Positions 1 to 9,103 of a stretch of 45,352 nt of DNA are shown here, piece after piece. The notes under the pieces are model-generated. The model was not told the origin of the DNA and made no database searches. It saw nothing but the letters and a program-made list of their open reading frames with translations. This DNA is from Spirirestis rafaelensis WJT71-NPBG6 (GTDB taxonomy: Bacteria > Cyanobacteriota > Cyanobacteriia > Cyanobacteriales > Nostocaceae). The DNA lies in assembly GCA_019359015.1 (NCBI GenBank), contig JAHHID010000066.1:1-45352 (forward strand). Reading direction: 5' to 3'. Each line of letters begins with the position of its first letter. Position 1 is the first letter of the stretch. The translations under genes and the position numbers were made by a program.

Positions 1-2
1 AA

Positions 3-116
3 AATTTACGCGATCGCATCCAGGAAATATTCAATCAACTTACACCTGAGCAGGTGATATCTATTTCCTCTTATAACTTTATCCTAGAAGCTCTTTTCTA
101 TGCAGCTTCATATTAA
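3..116 (+). CDS. C-terminal end of an unidentified protein (cut by window start)
   Basis: An open frame enters from the left edge and ends at TAA 114-116, giving about 37 residues that end in ISSYNFILEALFYAASY. The composition looks protein-like and the frame contains a HIP1 site. I do not recognise the family. It could also be a chance open frame, because only the last residues are visible. Confidence 0.35.
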   Translation, partial: NLRDRIQEIFNQLTPEQVISISSYNFILEALFYAASY

Positions 117-130
117 ATTGGTATAAGTTA

Positions 131-382
131 TTTATTGACGATATCAATAAGCATTTACCAGAAGCTAAGATTATTGAGCAAAGTTCAACTACTTTGGCGA
201 ATAAACCAGCAAAGCAATTAGTCTTCACAGGTAAAAGTGGCAGAAATAATTTAAAAACTCTGCAAACTTGGACTTTTAAAGGTGATAAAGCTTACGTAAT
301 TACCTATACGGCAAACCTAGATGATTATAATGAGTTTATCCAAACAGCAGAGAAAATGATTAAATCATTGGAAATTAATTGA
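131..382 (+). pseudogene. PsbP-like domain, C-terminal remnant
   Basis: The frame reads through an unbroken stretch containing IDDINKHLPEAKIIEQ, then TWTFKGDKAYVITYTANL and ending TAEKMIKSLEIN. The pattern of a tryptophan strand, a KAYVITYTA strand and a final TAEKMIKSLEI helix is typical of the end of PsbP-like domains, found in cyanobacteria alone or fused to kinases or proteases. The frame is open from about 77, but no convincing start codon or ribosome site is present and the N-terminal half of the domain is missing. A TTG at 194 would give only 62 residues. I read it as a 5'-truncated remnant, not a working gene. Confidence 0.55.
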
Positions 383-506
383 TGAGATAAAATAACATAG
401 ATTTGGCTTATAATAAAGCTCCAAAAAGCGATAATGCTAGAATAAAAGGTGCAAATTGTGCCTTTAATAATCTAAATTCTATATGGTTTTCCCTCTTAAA
501 TATTGT

Positions 507-1475
507 TTATTTGTTTGTTCGTTTTATCTCTTCACATAAACTTGACTCTCGTTTTTCTCCGGTTTGCGAATTGATGGCTATAAATTTACCAGGAGAATCA
601 GATTCAAGCAAATCATAAGAAAACGGCGAATTTTCACTTACTACGATTACTCCTTGAAATGTATTAAATATTTTGACATAACAAAGTGTCTCTTGTTGAT
701 TTGGTATCAGTAAGGCAATATGACTATTTAGTTCATTACCCCAGATATTTTCCAGAAAAGAGCTTGAATTATCTCCAAAGAATCCAATGTTTGCTTTTAT
801 TGTTGGATATTTTTGATACCAATCTTCTTTCAAGCATTCATCTTTAATACAGCATCTTAATACTTCTCCCACCTTATCGTTTAGGTAAGCATCACCAAGC
901 CAATAATAGGCTAATTCATATGCTATCTTTAAAATCGCACGCTGATAGTTTATGAGGTCTACTTTCAAATTCACATCCACCCAAGGACAAGGATTATTGC
1001 TTTTTATAGCATGTTGATAAATTTTCTCTTCTGATAATTCATTTACCCCCTTCCTCTTTAACATCTTATTAATCATTGATGGAAGTTGGTTTTGATTTTT
1101 GTTGTCTACAGTAATATTGACTCTCCCATCTTTGATGATGTCTCCTTGAAATTTGGTAACTATATCCAGTTTTATAGAATTACCAGACTCATCACAAATG
1201 TACTTAACTTCTTTATTGGGGTTATCAGCAAGGGTTCCTCGCTCTAAAGGATTTGGAACTTTTGCCTTTTTCCCACCAATCTTTAAACTCAAACAAGCTA
1301 ACTGTACAAGTGAGTGATTGACTAGATGTGAATCTACACTATGACCAAGAAAATCATTACATTTTTTACAAACTACATTTAATGTGAGAGTTCCTCCAAT
1401 AGACTCAGGAAATATATGTTCTTTTGTAAATTCATTGATGAGTTTGTCAGTTTTGCATATAATGCACTTTTTCAT
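507..1475 (-). CDS. HNH endonuclease family protein
   Basis: The N-terminus carries a CxxC pair (KKCIICKTD), then EHIFPESIGG and a second CxxC (VCKKCNDFLG). This is the zinc-finger HNH layout with the catalytic His in EHIFPES. About 250 residues follow that I cannot assign to a named domain, with no transmembrane segment or signal peptide. I chose the ATG at 1475 (322 residues) because translation from there begins immediately before the first Cys pair; a TTG at 1508 would add 11 residues. Such proteins are presumed nucleases and are often linked to mobile or defence loci, but no partner gene is adjacent. Specificity cannot be read from sequence. Confidence 0.75.
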   Translation of the reverse strand: MKKCIICKTDKLINEFTKEHIFPESIGGTLTLNVVCKKCNDFLGHSVDSHLVNHSLVQLACLSLKIGGKKAKVPNPLERGTLADNPNKEVKYICDESGNSIKLDIVTKFQGDIIKDGRVNITVDNKNQNQLPSMINKMLKRKGVNELSEEKIYQHAIKSNNPCPWVDVNLKVDLINYQRAILKIAYELAYYWLGDAYLNDKVGEVLRCCIKDECLKEDWYQKYPTIKANIGFFGDNSSSFLENIWGNELNSHIALLIPNQQETLCYVKIFNTFQGVIVVSENSPFSYDLLESDSPGKFIAINSQTGEKRESSLCEEIKRTNK

Positions 1476-1670
1476 AATTTTGTCGGATATGTTATTCAAA
1501 TAACGCAAGATTTTACAGACGCTAAATAATATTTAGCGGAATTGAGTAACTAAATTAGAGATATTCATAAAATTTGCTTATGTTTCATCTTCTTAAATAA
1601 GAGTTTGGCAAATAAGAATGCTCCCATAAAATTTAACCACATTCAAGTGTGATCGCACACCTTTACACAA

Positions 1671-1700
1671 CGGCTATCGCACTCTCAATCACAATAGCCG
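1671..1700 (-). terminator. Hairpin downstream of the TPR protease
   Basis: CGGCTAT at 1671-1677 pairs with ATAGCCG at 1694-1700, just after the protease stop codon on the minus strand. There is no clear U-tract, so it may be only an mRNA-end hairpin. Confidence 0.35.
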
Positions 1701-1707
1701 AAAGCAG

Positions 1708-3333
1708 CTACTGTTGAAGCTGTCTGATATTATCCAGTGCTTTTTGATATAACTGTGTGTTTCCTTGTTGCTGAAAAAGCTCTGCGGCTCGTTGACAGTC
1801 CGCAATTGCACCTTGCTTGTCTCTCAGGTCAGAGCGGATAAGACCCCTATTGTAGTAGGCATTGGCAAAGCTGGGATTGAGTTGAATCGCTTGGTTGTAA
1901 TCAGTAATTGCCCCTTGTTTGTCTACCAAATCGTCGCGGGCATTACCTCGGTTGTAGTAGGCTGAAAAAAAGCTGGGATTGAGGCGAATCGCCTGGTTGT
2001 GATCCGCAATTGCACCCTGGTTGTCTCCCAACTCAGAGCGGGCAACTCCTCGGTTGGTGTAGGCATTGGCATAGTTAGGATTGAGGCGAATTGCTTGGTT
2101 GTAATCCGCAATTGCTCCCTGTTTGTCTCCCAACTCAGAGCGGGCAACTCCTCGGTTGGTGTAGGCATTGGCATAGTTAGGATTGAGGCGAATTGCTTGG
2201 TTGTAATCCGCAATTGCTCCCTGTTTGTCTCCCAATTCAGAACGGGCAACTCCTCGGTTGGTGTAGGCATTGGCATAGTTAGGATTGAGGCGAATTGCTT
2301 GGTTGTAATCCGCAATTGCTCCCTGTTTGTCTCCCAAGTCAGAGTGGGCAATACCCCGGTTATGGTAAGCATCGGCACTGTTGGGATTGAGTTGAATCGC
2401 TTGGTTGTAATCAGCAATTGCCCCCTGATTGTCTCCCAGCTTAGAGCGGGCATTACCCCGGTTGTTGTAGACGTTGGCATAGTTAGGATTGATACGAATC
2501 GCTACAGTATAAGCAGCGATCGCCCCTTGAAAGTCTCCTTTGCTATACTTATCCCCACCCTGAATAAAGAAGTCGTCAGCTTTAGGTGCAGTCGCTATCT
2601 GTTGGATTGGAGGACGGACTCCCACATCTACTCCAGCTGAGGATGACAGTCTCAAAAAGGTATTAATGGGAATGCCCAAATTAAAGTTGGTTTTGACAAC
2701 GATTTCGGGATTTATATCCGAAGCTTGGGTTTTTGTGGTGTCGGCTCTGCCGTGAATTCCTATTATTTCTCCTTTTTCATTAAGTACCGAACCACCACTC
2801 ATCCCTGGAAGGCTGTTGTTACTGTAAACCAAGGCATATCCATCAGCTAGAGGTCGGGAAGCGTTGGCAGTAATTCGCCCATCGGTGAAAACGTAAATGG
2901 AATGGTTAATTGCTGCTGTTGGTTGAGGAAACCCAGCTACATAAATCGTTTCCCCTTCTGTTGCTTGGTCAGAATTGCCTATTTTGGCAACAGGGTAATC
3001 TTGATTGCTGGTAAACTGCAACACCGCCATGTCCACCCCAGGCAGTTTTTTCACAGTACCGTAGTTAACCGCATACCTTTTGCCATCAGGCGTGACAACT
3101 TCATACTTATCCTCAGTCGCCACCACATGAGTAGCAGTGAGGACGTAGTAAGTATTTCCTTTCCTAGCAATTATCACCCCAGACCCCGGATATTGCCCAT
3201 CGATTAATACCGTAATGCCTTTGGCGATCTCATTAATTTGGTTCGGTGTTATTGCTACGGCGATATAAGGCTGCACAATGACAATTGCAGATGCACCTAT
3301 CAACACTGCTGGAAGCCCCTCACAAAACCTCAT
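1708..3333 (-). CDS. Secreted trypsin-like serine protease with eight C-terminal TPRs
   Basis: The 541-residue protein starts with a hydrophobic signal or anchor segment (about residues 7-27), so it probably acts in the periplasm or at a membrane. Residues 35-230 form a trypsin-like (S1/DegP-type) domain with a full triad: His69 in LTATHVV, Asp101 in GVDMAVL and Ser179 in PGMSGGS. A GIHGRAD strand follows. Residues from about 252 to 510 hold eight TPRs of 34 residues, most with the NRGxAR/GDKQGAIADYNQAI signature, for protein binding. Substrate and partners are unknown. Three TPRs are almost identical at DNA level (2044-2349), which suggests recent expansion or gene conversion. The ATG at 3333 is the only sensible start. 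Confidence 0.85.
   Translation of the reverse strand: MRFCEGLPAVLIGASAIVIVQPYIAVAITPNQINEIAKGITVLIDGQYPGSGVIIARKGNTYYVLTATHVVATEDKYEVVTPDGKRYAVNYGTVKKLPGVDMAVLQFTSNQDYPVAKIGNSDQATEGETIYVAGFPQPTAAINHSIYVFTDGRITANASRPLADGYALVYSNNSLPGMSGGSVLNEKGEIIGIHGRADTTKTQASDINPEIVVKTNFNLGIPINTFLRLSSSAGVDVGVRPPIQQIATAPKADDFFIQGGDKYSKGDFQGAIAAYTVAIRINPNYANVYNNRGNARSKLGDNQGAIADYNQAIQLNPNSADAYHNRGIAHSDLGDKQGAIADYNQAIRLNPNYANAYTNRGVARSELGDKQGAIADYNQAIRLNPNYANAYTNRGVARSELGDKQGAIADYNQAIRLNPNYANAYTNRGVARSELGDNQGAIADHNQAIRLNPSFFSAYYNRGNARDDLVDKQGAITDYNQAIQLNPSFANAYYNRGLIRSDLRDKQGAIADCQRAAELFQQQGNTQLYQKALDNIRQLQQ
2044..2349 (-). repeat. Three near-identical 102-nt tandem repeats encoding TPRs
   Basis: Unit starts fall at 2044, 2146 and 2248, exactly 102 nt (34 codons) apart, and differ by only a few bases. 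Each encodes one TPR of the protease. Flanking TPR codons are more divergent, so these copies arose recently or are homogenised. Confidence 0.9.
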
Positions 3334-3495
3334 TTCTTTTTCTCGTCTCCTATCAAACGTGAATTTGTAGCAACAAACAGATGGGGAGCTAGTTACAAAG
3401 CCGTTTCAATCAGCACCGCTTACAGTGCTACTGTTAAACCGCCAACACAGGCAACCAGGGTCAGTAAGCGCCACTTCATCGTACTTTCAGCCGTG

Positions 3496-3528
3496 AAGTA
3501 GAGAAACAGTTATGCTGTTTCTCTACTT
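3496..3528 (-). terminator. 14-bp perfect hairpin overlapping the COP23 stop codon
   Basis: AAGTAGAGAAACAG (3496-3509) and CTGTTTCTCTACTT (3515-3528) pair perfectly around a 5-nt loop. The stop codon of the minus-strand COP23 gene lies inside the stem. There is no U-rich tail, so it may protect the mRNA end instead of terminating by the classical route. Confidence 0.5.
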
Positions 3529-4092
3529 TGAATCCCACAATAAAGAACCGCTAGATTCTGAAACAGGCTTATCTGAACTCTCTCCGGCTACAGGCGCTGT
3601 ATTCATAAACTCTTTCATATCGATGTAAAGTCGTTCCCCTGCACTTTCATTCAGTGAGCCACCAGCTGCAAGAGCGCGATAATTCAAAAGTCTTGAGAGA
3701 GTGCGATCCGGAGCGCTTCCAGGCTTGAGGGTGAATAGCAATCCAGTGCAATCACCACCTTTGCGACTAGCAACGCACACCACAGATTGTTTGTTCATCC
3801 GACCAGTTGTGATGTACTTCAGCGTGCCATTGTCGTAGTAGCTCTGGAATCTTGATGATACCTCCTGACAGCGCCGCTGTTGGTTCCATCCCGAACCGCT
3901 GAAATAGTCGGAACTCCAGCGAATCACTGGCAAGTTTCCGCGTGGGGTGCGAGCAATAGTTGCTGCCACACCGTTACTCGTACCGCAGTAGAAGGTTGTG
4001 CTTTGTGCATTGCTAGGCTGATTGGGCATGGCAGATACGGTGAGTGCGATCGCCAACCCCAGCGCCAATTGAGCAAATAACTGAAGTCTCAT
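3523..4092 (-). CDS. COP23 domain protein (exported)
   Basis: The 189-residue protein has a signal peptide (hydrophobic residues 5-20, likely cleavage after SNA near residue 29). The rest matches the COP23 family: FYCGTS near the mature start, IRWSSDYF, a RRCQEVSSRFQ helix, paired cysteines around VCVAS and DCTGLLFTL, and RTLSRLL. COP23 was described as a circadian-oscillating membrane polypeptide in a unicellular cyanobacterium; biochemical function is unknown. It may be co-transcribed with nothing, since about 230 nt separate it from trpE upstream on the same strand. The last 40 residues are Ser- and Glu-rich and probably disordered. Confidence 0.8.
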   Translation of the reverse strand: MRLQLFAQLALGLAIALTVSAMPNQPSNAQSTTFYCGTSNGVAATIARTPRGNLPVIRWSSDYFSGSGWNQQRRCQEVSSRFQSYYDNGTLKYITTGRMNKQSVVCVASRKGGDCTGLLFTLKPGSAPDRTLSRLLNYRALAAGGSLNESAGERLYIDMKEFMNTAPVAGESSDKPVSESSGSLLWDSK

Positions 4093-4322
4093 AATTTACG
4101 TAAAATTTTGGTAAAAAAGTATATTAATTTACTTCTATAGAGATTATGCCCAAAATTTCACGGCTAATAACATTACTGTGCCGTGAGTAAAAATAAATTA
4201 CACCACAGCACGAATATTTATAAGCACACAAAAGGTTACAACTAGAATCTGTTTATGACATTACTGACTAAATCCAGGATTGTATATCCTCACTAGTAGG
4301 GCTAAGAAGCTTTCACCTAACT

Positions 4323-5849
4323 TCACCGCAAGCAGCGAATCGCTTCTAAAAGCCCGCGTGCTTTATTTAATGTTTCTTCATACTCTTTCTGTGGCTCGGA
4401 ATCAGCTACCATACCGGCGCCAGCTTGCACGGTGACTTTACCATCGTGAACTACCATTGTGCGGATAGCGATCGCACTATTCAATTGCCCTTCAAAATCG
4501 TAATATCCATACACGCCAGAATATACACCCCGCCGACACGGTTCTAGTTCGTGTATAATTTCCATTGCCCTAATTTTCGGTGCCCCGCTGACTGTACCCG
4601 CTGGAAAACAAGCCTTGAGCAAATCCCAGGCACTTTTACCCTGCGCTAGTTTACCCACAACATTACTGACAATGTGCATCACGTGAGAGTATTTTTCTAC
4701 TACCATTAATTCATCAACTCTCACACTACCGCTTTCGCACACTCGCCCCAAATCGTTACGCCCTAAATCTACCAGCATGACGTGTTCGGCGATTTCCTTG
4801 GGGTCTTGCAGCAAATCTGCGGCTAAGGCTGCATCTTGCTGGGTTGTTTTCCCTCGTGGACGTGTTCCCGCAATGGGACGGACTGTGGCGATTATATCAT
4901 TTGCATCTTTTTCTGCTTTCACCATCACTTCTGGACTGGAACCGATGATTTGCCAATCATTGAAGTGAAAATAAGACATGTAAGGCGAAGGATTTATCTG
5001 GCGCAGAGAACGATAAAGGGCAAAGGGATCGCCAGTGTATTTTGTTGATAATTGCTGAGAAATAACGACTTGGAAAATGTCGCCAGCTTTGATATAGTCC
5101 TTGGCTTTTTCAACTTGGGCGCAAAATTCATCTCGCGTGAAGTTGCTGGTATATTCCCCCGCTTCTTGGCTCCCCCGCTCTTTTGCTCCTCTACTTCCTG
5201 GCGGTGTCCATTCCAAGATAGTATTTTGGGGCGATAAGGGCAAAGATAATTTGTGAACCATCTGGCTGACGCGATCGCTCGCCTGTTGATATGCTGCTTG
5301 TAAATCTACTTCTGGGTCACGTAAATCAGCATAAGCAACTGCCCAAATTTTCCGCTTCACCTGATCGAAAATCAATAGGTGGTCTATCTGCATCCACAAT
5401 CCATCCGGGATATTTCGGTCATCTTGGGCATGAACTTTTACACGCGGCTCTATCCAGCGAATCAATTCATAACCCCAAAAACCAAACAAACCACCAATTC
5501 CCGGCGGTAATTGTGGTAACTTCACTGGTTGAAAAGGTTCAAGACATTTACTTAAAGCTGCAAACGGATCGCCTTCAAAGACAACTTGCGAACCATCGCG
5601 ATGGGTCTGAGTAGTGCAATCTCCCCTTGCTGCCAAAATCCACAAAGGATCGCAACCCAGTAAACTATAACGTCCCAGTTTTTCGCCGCCTTCTACCGAC
5701 TCCAACAAAAAGCTATAAGGTTGACCTGCACAGACTTTATACCAAGCAGATACTGGCGTATCCAGGTCTGCTACCCATTCTTGATACACAGGAACAAAAT
5801 TACCTTGTTTAGCTAGCTCTTGAAATTCGGCAAAATCGGGAAAAATCAT
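4323..5849 (-). CDS. trpE: Anthranilate synthase component I
   Basis: The enzyme converts chorismate to anthranilate, using ammonia from the glutaminase partner TrpG, in the first step of tryptophan synthesis. The 508 residues match the usual TrpE length. The N-terminal LLESVEGGEKLGRYS segment contains the LLES element of the tryptophan feedback site. The C-terminal chorismate-binding domain shows IAGTRPRG, DLGRNDLGRV, FPAGTVSGAPK and QAGAGMVADS in order. Typical PabB lacks this feedback site, so trpE is preferred. It lies after psaD on the same strand across a 160-nt repeat-filled spacer; a psaD-trpE neighbourhood is, from memory, seen in other filamentous cyanobacteria. No leader-peptide attenuator was seen. 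Confidence 0.95.
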   Translation of the reverse strand: MIFPDFAEFQELAKQGNFVPVYQEWVADLDTPVSAWYKVCAGQPYSFLLESVEGGEKLGRYSLLGCDPLWILAARGDCTTQTHRDGSQVVFEGDPFAALSKCLEPFQPVKLPQLPPGIGGLFGFWGYELIRWIEPRVKVHAQDDRNIPDGLWMQIDHLLIFDQVKRKIWAVAYADLRDPEVDLQAAYQQASDRVSQMVHKLSLPLSPQNTILEWTPPGSRGAKERGSQEAGEYTSNFTRDEFCAQVEKAKDYIKAGDIFQVVISQQLSTKYTGDPFALYRSLRQINPSPYMSYFHFNDWQIIGSSPEVMVKAEKDANDIIATVRPIAGTRPRGKTTQQDAALAADLLQDPKEIAEHVMLVDLGRNDLGRVCESGSVRVDELMVVEKYSHVMHIVSNVVGKLAQGKSAWDLLKACFPAGTVSGAPKIRAMEIIHELEPCRRGVYSGVYGYYDFEGQLNSAIAIRTMVVHDGKVTVQAGAGMVADSEPQKEYEETLNKARGLLEAIRCLR

Positions 5850-6009
5850 AATTTAGGGCATGGGGCATAGGGCATAGGGGAGGCAGTGCGGTCTTGGGGT
5901 CTCCCCAAGTGGAGCATCTGCCGTCATTGGGCATGGGGCATTGGGCATGGGACTAGAAAATAATTTTTCTTGCCCATTGCCCATTGCCCAGTGCCTAATC
6001 TCCTATTTT
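5850..6009. repeat. Repeat-filled spacer between psaD and trpE
   Basis: It has degenerate GGGCATG/GGGCATA heptad runs on the left, a dispersed element at 5880-5926, and heptads ending in the complementary CCCATTGCCCATTGCCC run around 5970-5990. The two runs could pair into a long hairpin in the transcript downstream of psaD. Confidence 0.7.
5880..5926. repeat. Dispersed repeat, copy 1
   Basis: It begins with AGGCAGTGCGGTCT and ends with CTGCCGTCA, with an internal CTTGGGG/CCCCAAG hairpin. A second copy with the same ends and a different middle lies at 10918-11006. Confidence 0.6.
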
Positions 6010-6429
6010 TTATACATCGGAAGGAGATTTACCGCTGAACTTAAGTTTTGCTGGGCTGGGGTTCCTGCCGATGTTACGGTCTACATAACGCACTTTCTCG
6101 CGACCTGGGTTTACCTTTTCAGGGAAGACACCATCAGCCGGGTGCAGGTGCTGAATTTCGCCGTTGGGATAAATCCGGTAGATTTTGTAGTCTGTGATTT
6201 TGAATTTCCGGAGTTGACCGCCAAAAGCGATGCCGTATTCTTTACGAGCCAAGTAAAGCAGGTTTTCGCCTTGGTGCATGATAGCAGCGCCACCTGTAGG
6301 CATTTCAAACACTTGCTCCTTGGGGCTAGTCCAGGTGATAGCGTACATTTCTTCTACGTATGCTTTTGTGAGCAAACCGCCAGTGCTGCCACCGAATATG
6401 GGAGTTTGTCCAGTTAGTGTTTCTGCCAT
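6010..6429 (-). CDS. psaD: Photosystem I reaction centre subunit II
   Basis: PsaD is the stromal-side peripheral subunit of photosystem I that docks ferredoxin and stabilises PsaC. The 139-residue product matches the cyanobacterial family throughout: [12 protein letters not shown] at the start, [23 protein letters not shown], the basic [11 protein letters not shown] strand, and the [19 protein letters not shown] loop. No membrane segment or signal peptide is present, as expected. I chose ATG 6429 ([10 protein letters not shown]); a TTG at 6447 would add six residues. A weak -10-like TATAAC lies at 6496-6501 on the minus strand. Confidence 0.97.
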   Translation of the reverse strand: MAETLTGQTPIFGGSTGGLLTKAYVEEMYAITWTSPKEQVFEMPTGGAAIMHQGENLLYLARKEYGIAFGGQLRKFKITDYKIYRIYPNGEIQHLHPADGVFPEKVNPGREKVRYVDRNIGRNPSPAKLKFSGKSPSDV

Positions 6430-6706
6430 AAAAAAATTGTCTCTCAACGTTTTTACGGCATCGTAACACTGCCACCTGGGTCATGTTGCGATCGCGTTAT
6501 AGACTGTAACAGTTCTTTGTGAGTTGTTAGTAGTTGATTGTTAGTTGTTTCTGGTTAGTGGGCTGTTGGCTTGCAGGTGCAATTGTCGGTGCTTCAGACT
6601 CCCGCAAAGCATTCCCAGTCTTTGACTGGCAACGAGGTGGAACGAGGTAAACGTAACTATCTAGGTTTATCTTCGTCCCATTCGACCATTGAGCATTGAG
6701 CATTGA
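6430..6706. other. psaD upstream spacer with repeats
   Basis: The left part is the psaD leader. The rest has GTTAGTAG/GTTAGTTG heptads (6525-6560), an AACGAGGT duplication (6630-6650) and TTGAGCATTGA/TTGACTATTGACTTTTGACTTTTGACC heptads running up to the kinase stop codon. No gene was seen. Confidence 0.6.
6496..6501 (-). promoter_or_regulatory. Possible psaD -10 element
   Basis: On the minus strand this reads TATAAC, placing a start of transcription roughly 60 nt before the psaD ATG. No convincing -35 box was seen, so this is weak. Confidence 0.25.
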
Positions 6707-8749
6707 CTATTGACTTTTGACTTTTGACCTCTTCTGCTCTTGGCTACCTTCGACAATCGGGATGGTGAAGTGAAACTCACTGCCTTTGTCTTTGCCTGTT
6801 GACGAAGCCCAAATTTCACCACCCCAGCCATTGACAATTTGGCGGCATATTGCTAATCCTAAACCAGTGCCGCCAGTTGTACGTCGCAAGGCTCCCTCTT
6901 CTTGATAAAAGCGGTCAAAAACTACTTCTAGTCGATTTGGTTCAATACCTCGTCCAGTATCAGCCACAGTCACCTCAAGCATTTGATCACTGTTGCGAGT
7001 CGCCTTGATGGTGATTTCTCCTTGTGGGGGTGTAAATTTACAAGCATTATCAATGATTTTTGCTAGTACCTCCACTAACCAATCGCCGTCTGCTCTGATC
7101 AAAGGTAGATTTTGGGCAATTTTACTCTTGATTTTTGGCTGCTTTTCTGTTGAGCGAGTGCGAAAGCGGCTAATTGCTAGTTCCACGCACTCTTCTATGG
7201 TTAAAGATTCTGGATGCCATTCTACCCGACCACTTTCTAAGTTAGAAAGTGTTAAGAAATCTTGCACCAGTTTTCGCATTCGTTCGGAGTCAGCTAGAGC
7301 GGTACTCAGCATCACTTGTTGCAATTCTAAAGGCATATCCGGTTCGCTCGCGAGGCTTTCCAGGCAGACCTGAATCGTGGATAAGGGAGTGCGGAGTTCG
7401 TGTCCGGTGATGGCTATAAGGTTGCTGCGGGTGCGGTCGAGGGCTTCAAGCTGTTGGTTGAGGTCTTCTAGGTTAGCATAAGCTTCAGCTTGGATAAGAG
7501 CCGAGCCAACTTGGGTGGCGAGCGCTTTTACTAAATCCAATTCCCCAGCTTGCCACTGATGGGGAGGCAAACGGCAATAGTGCAACTCGACTATGCCTAA
7601 CAATCGTCCTTGAAACAATACTGGTTCCATTAGCCAAGAACGAATAGCAAACTTTTTGGCAATAAAAGAAAGTTCGCTGTCACTGTTAATGCGATCGTCA
7701 TTGAAAGTATTGACAACGCTGATACCTTCACCCTGTTGTGCGATCGCCTGAAATAAAGGATTATTCTGTAAATGCCAAGTTTGCCCGACAACAGATAAAA
7801 CACCAGGACTCAAAAACTCGTGTTCTATTTTCGCGCTTGTATCTGTAGCTTGAGCGCGGTAAATTAAACACCTCGAAGCTTCTAGATGTTGTCCTAGTTC
7901 TTGCACTGCTACTTGAAGAACTTCTTGAGGATTAAGCGATCGCCTAATTGCGGTAGTAATTGAGTTGATCAAGCGCTCTTTGCTTGCTTGAGCGGCAATT
8001 GAACGATAAGCTTTGTGCAATTTGTACTGGCTAGCTTGCAAGTAAGTCACCAAACGCTGCACAAACGGGTCAGTGTCAATGTCACAAAAATCTAAAGGTA
8101 TTTCCTCAACTTTTGAGTAGCTTGACAGCAAATCCTGAGTCACCCCTCTGTTACCCCGATGCACCCCAATACCAAATCTCTGCCTTACCTGCTCAACTTT
8201 GGTTGCCAATTCTGGTCTGTAAACGATAATTCTGTCTAATAGCAATTGAGCAGCTTTCAAGCTCACTTCTCGCTCACTAGTCCAAATCCCTTCAAACCTT
8301 CGCGCTGTCTCCATATCCAACCCGATGTTCAATTCTGGCATCTGCTGCTTATTTTTGGTAACAGAGCCTTGGCTTTCTCGGCACACCAAGCAAGTTGCAT
8401 AGTTTTGGGCAATCACCACCAAATGCCATTCGTGACTTAACCCATCTTCTTGCTCAAAGGCGATTTTTTCGTAGTATTCCGAGCTATTAGTGAAATCCGT
8501 TTCCGGTGCAGCTAACACGTATACTTGATCGCTGCGATCGGCAAGCCGTTGATATCGATGAGCTTCTTGGCGGTAGAATCTTTCTCGTTGGAAGCTCGCA
8601 ATGACCAAAGGTTGGTCTAAAGTTGCCGCCAAAACCTGATCTTCCATCGCATGGGAGAGCGCTGTTAAAGAAGCTTTAAAATATAGCTGGGGTCGCACGT
8701 GAGGTAGCGTCTGTAGCAGATCGCTCAACACAGAAGTCGAAATGCTCAT
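6707..8749 (-). CDS. DICT-GAF sensor histidine kinase
   Basis: This 680-residue protein is soluble, with no transmembrane segment. Residues 1-250 resemble the DICT sensory domain common in cyanobacterial two-component proteins. A GAF domain covers about 260-425. The kinase core has an H-box with phospho-acceptor His450 (ITGHELRTPL), N-box around Asn568 (IIDNACKFT), G1 box DTGRGIEP around 597, F-box VFDRFYQEE and G2 box TGGTGLGLAI around 623-634. It should autophosphorylate and pass phosphate to a response regulator, but no regulator gene is adjacent, so it is an orphan and its signal is unknown. It ends within Lys/Ser residues encoded by the neighbouring TTGACTTTTGAC heptad repeats, so its last residues are probably repeat-derived. 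Confidence 0.9.
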   Translation of the reverse strand: MSISTSVLSDLLQTLPHVRPQLYFKASLTALSHAMEDQVLAATLDQPLVIASFQRERFYRQEAHRYQRLADRSDQVYVLAAPETDFTNSSEYYEKIAFEQEDGLSHEWHLVVIAQNYATCLVCRESQGSVTKNKQQMPELNIGLDMETARRFEGIWTSEREVSLKAAQLLLDRIIVYRPELATKVEQVRQRFGIGVHRGNRGVTQDLLSSYSKVEEIPLDFCDIDTDPFVQRLVTYLQASQYKLHKAYRSIAAQASKERLINSITTAIRRSLNPQEVLQVAVQELGQHLEASRCLIYRAQATDTSAKIEHEFLSPGVLSVVGQTWHLQNNPLFQAIAQQGEGISVVNTFNDDRINSDSELSFIAKKFAIRSWLMEPVLFQGRLLGIVELHYCRLPPHQWQAGELDLVKALATQVGSALIQAEAYANLEDLNQQLEALDRTRSNLIAITGHELRTPLSTIQVCLESLASEPDMPLELQQVMLSTALADSERMRKLVQDFLTLSNLESGRVEWHPESLTIEECVELAISRFRTRSTEKQPKIKSKIAQNLPLIRADGDWLVEVLAKIIDNACKFTPPQGEITIKATRNSDQMLEVTVADTGRGIEPNRLEVVFDRFYQEEGALRRTTGGTGLGLAICRQIVNGWGGEIWASSTGKDKGSEFHFTIPIVEGSQEQKRSKVKSQ

Positions 8750-9071
8750 GAATGTCTTTAAGGAAGCCCAAGTTGGACAATATCCACGTCACAGCTGCAT
8801 TGTACAAATTACAACGGACTTTAAAGTTAAGTAGACAGTTGCAATATGTAAAGAATCCTAAATAGATTTTTCAGCTCTCCCAAAAGCGCAGGGCTAGCAT
8901 ATCACTTAAAAGGAACGCATATGAATTTCTTTACAAAATTCAAAGTCTTTCCTTAATTGTATATTTCTGTTGAACAATGAAATACACCACAACGAACAAT
9001 CTTTTGATGTTAGATGTAACGTAAGAACATGTATTGCAGGCAATTCCCGAAGCGCAGTAAATTCTATCTCC

Positions 9072-9103
9072 CTAACTGCTGACTCCCCGAAGTCAGCAGT
9101 TAG
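9072..9103. repeat. Perfect 13-bp hairpin in intergenic region
   Basis: CTAACTGCTGACT (9072-9084) pairs with AGTCAGCAGTTAG (9091-9103) around a CCCCGA loop. No T-tract follows on either strand. It could be a transcript-end hairpin or a repeat element. Confidence 0.6.

Noticed and set aside
2044-2349. Regular 102-nt repeats that could suggest a CRISPR or satellite array
   Set aside because: The period is 34 codons with no unique spacers, and the repeats are in frame in a TPR protein.
1999-2640. 213-codon plus-strand frame over the protease TPR region
   Set aside because: Antisense reading of the TPR repeats, with repeated non-protein-like sequence.
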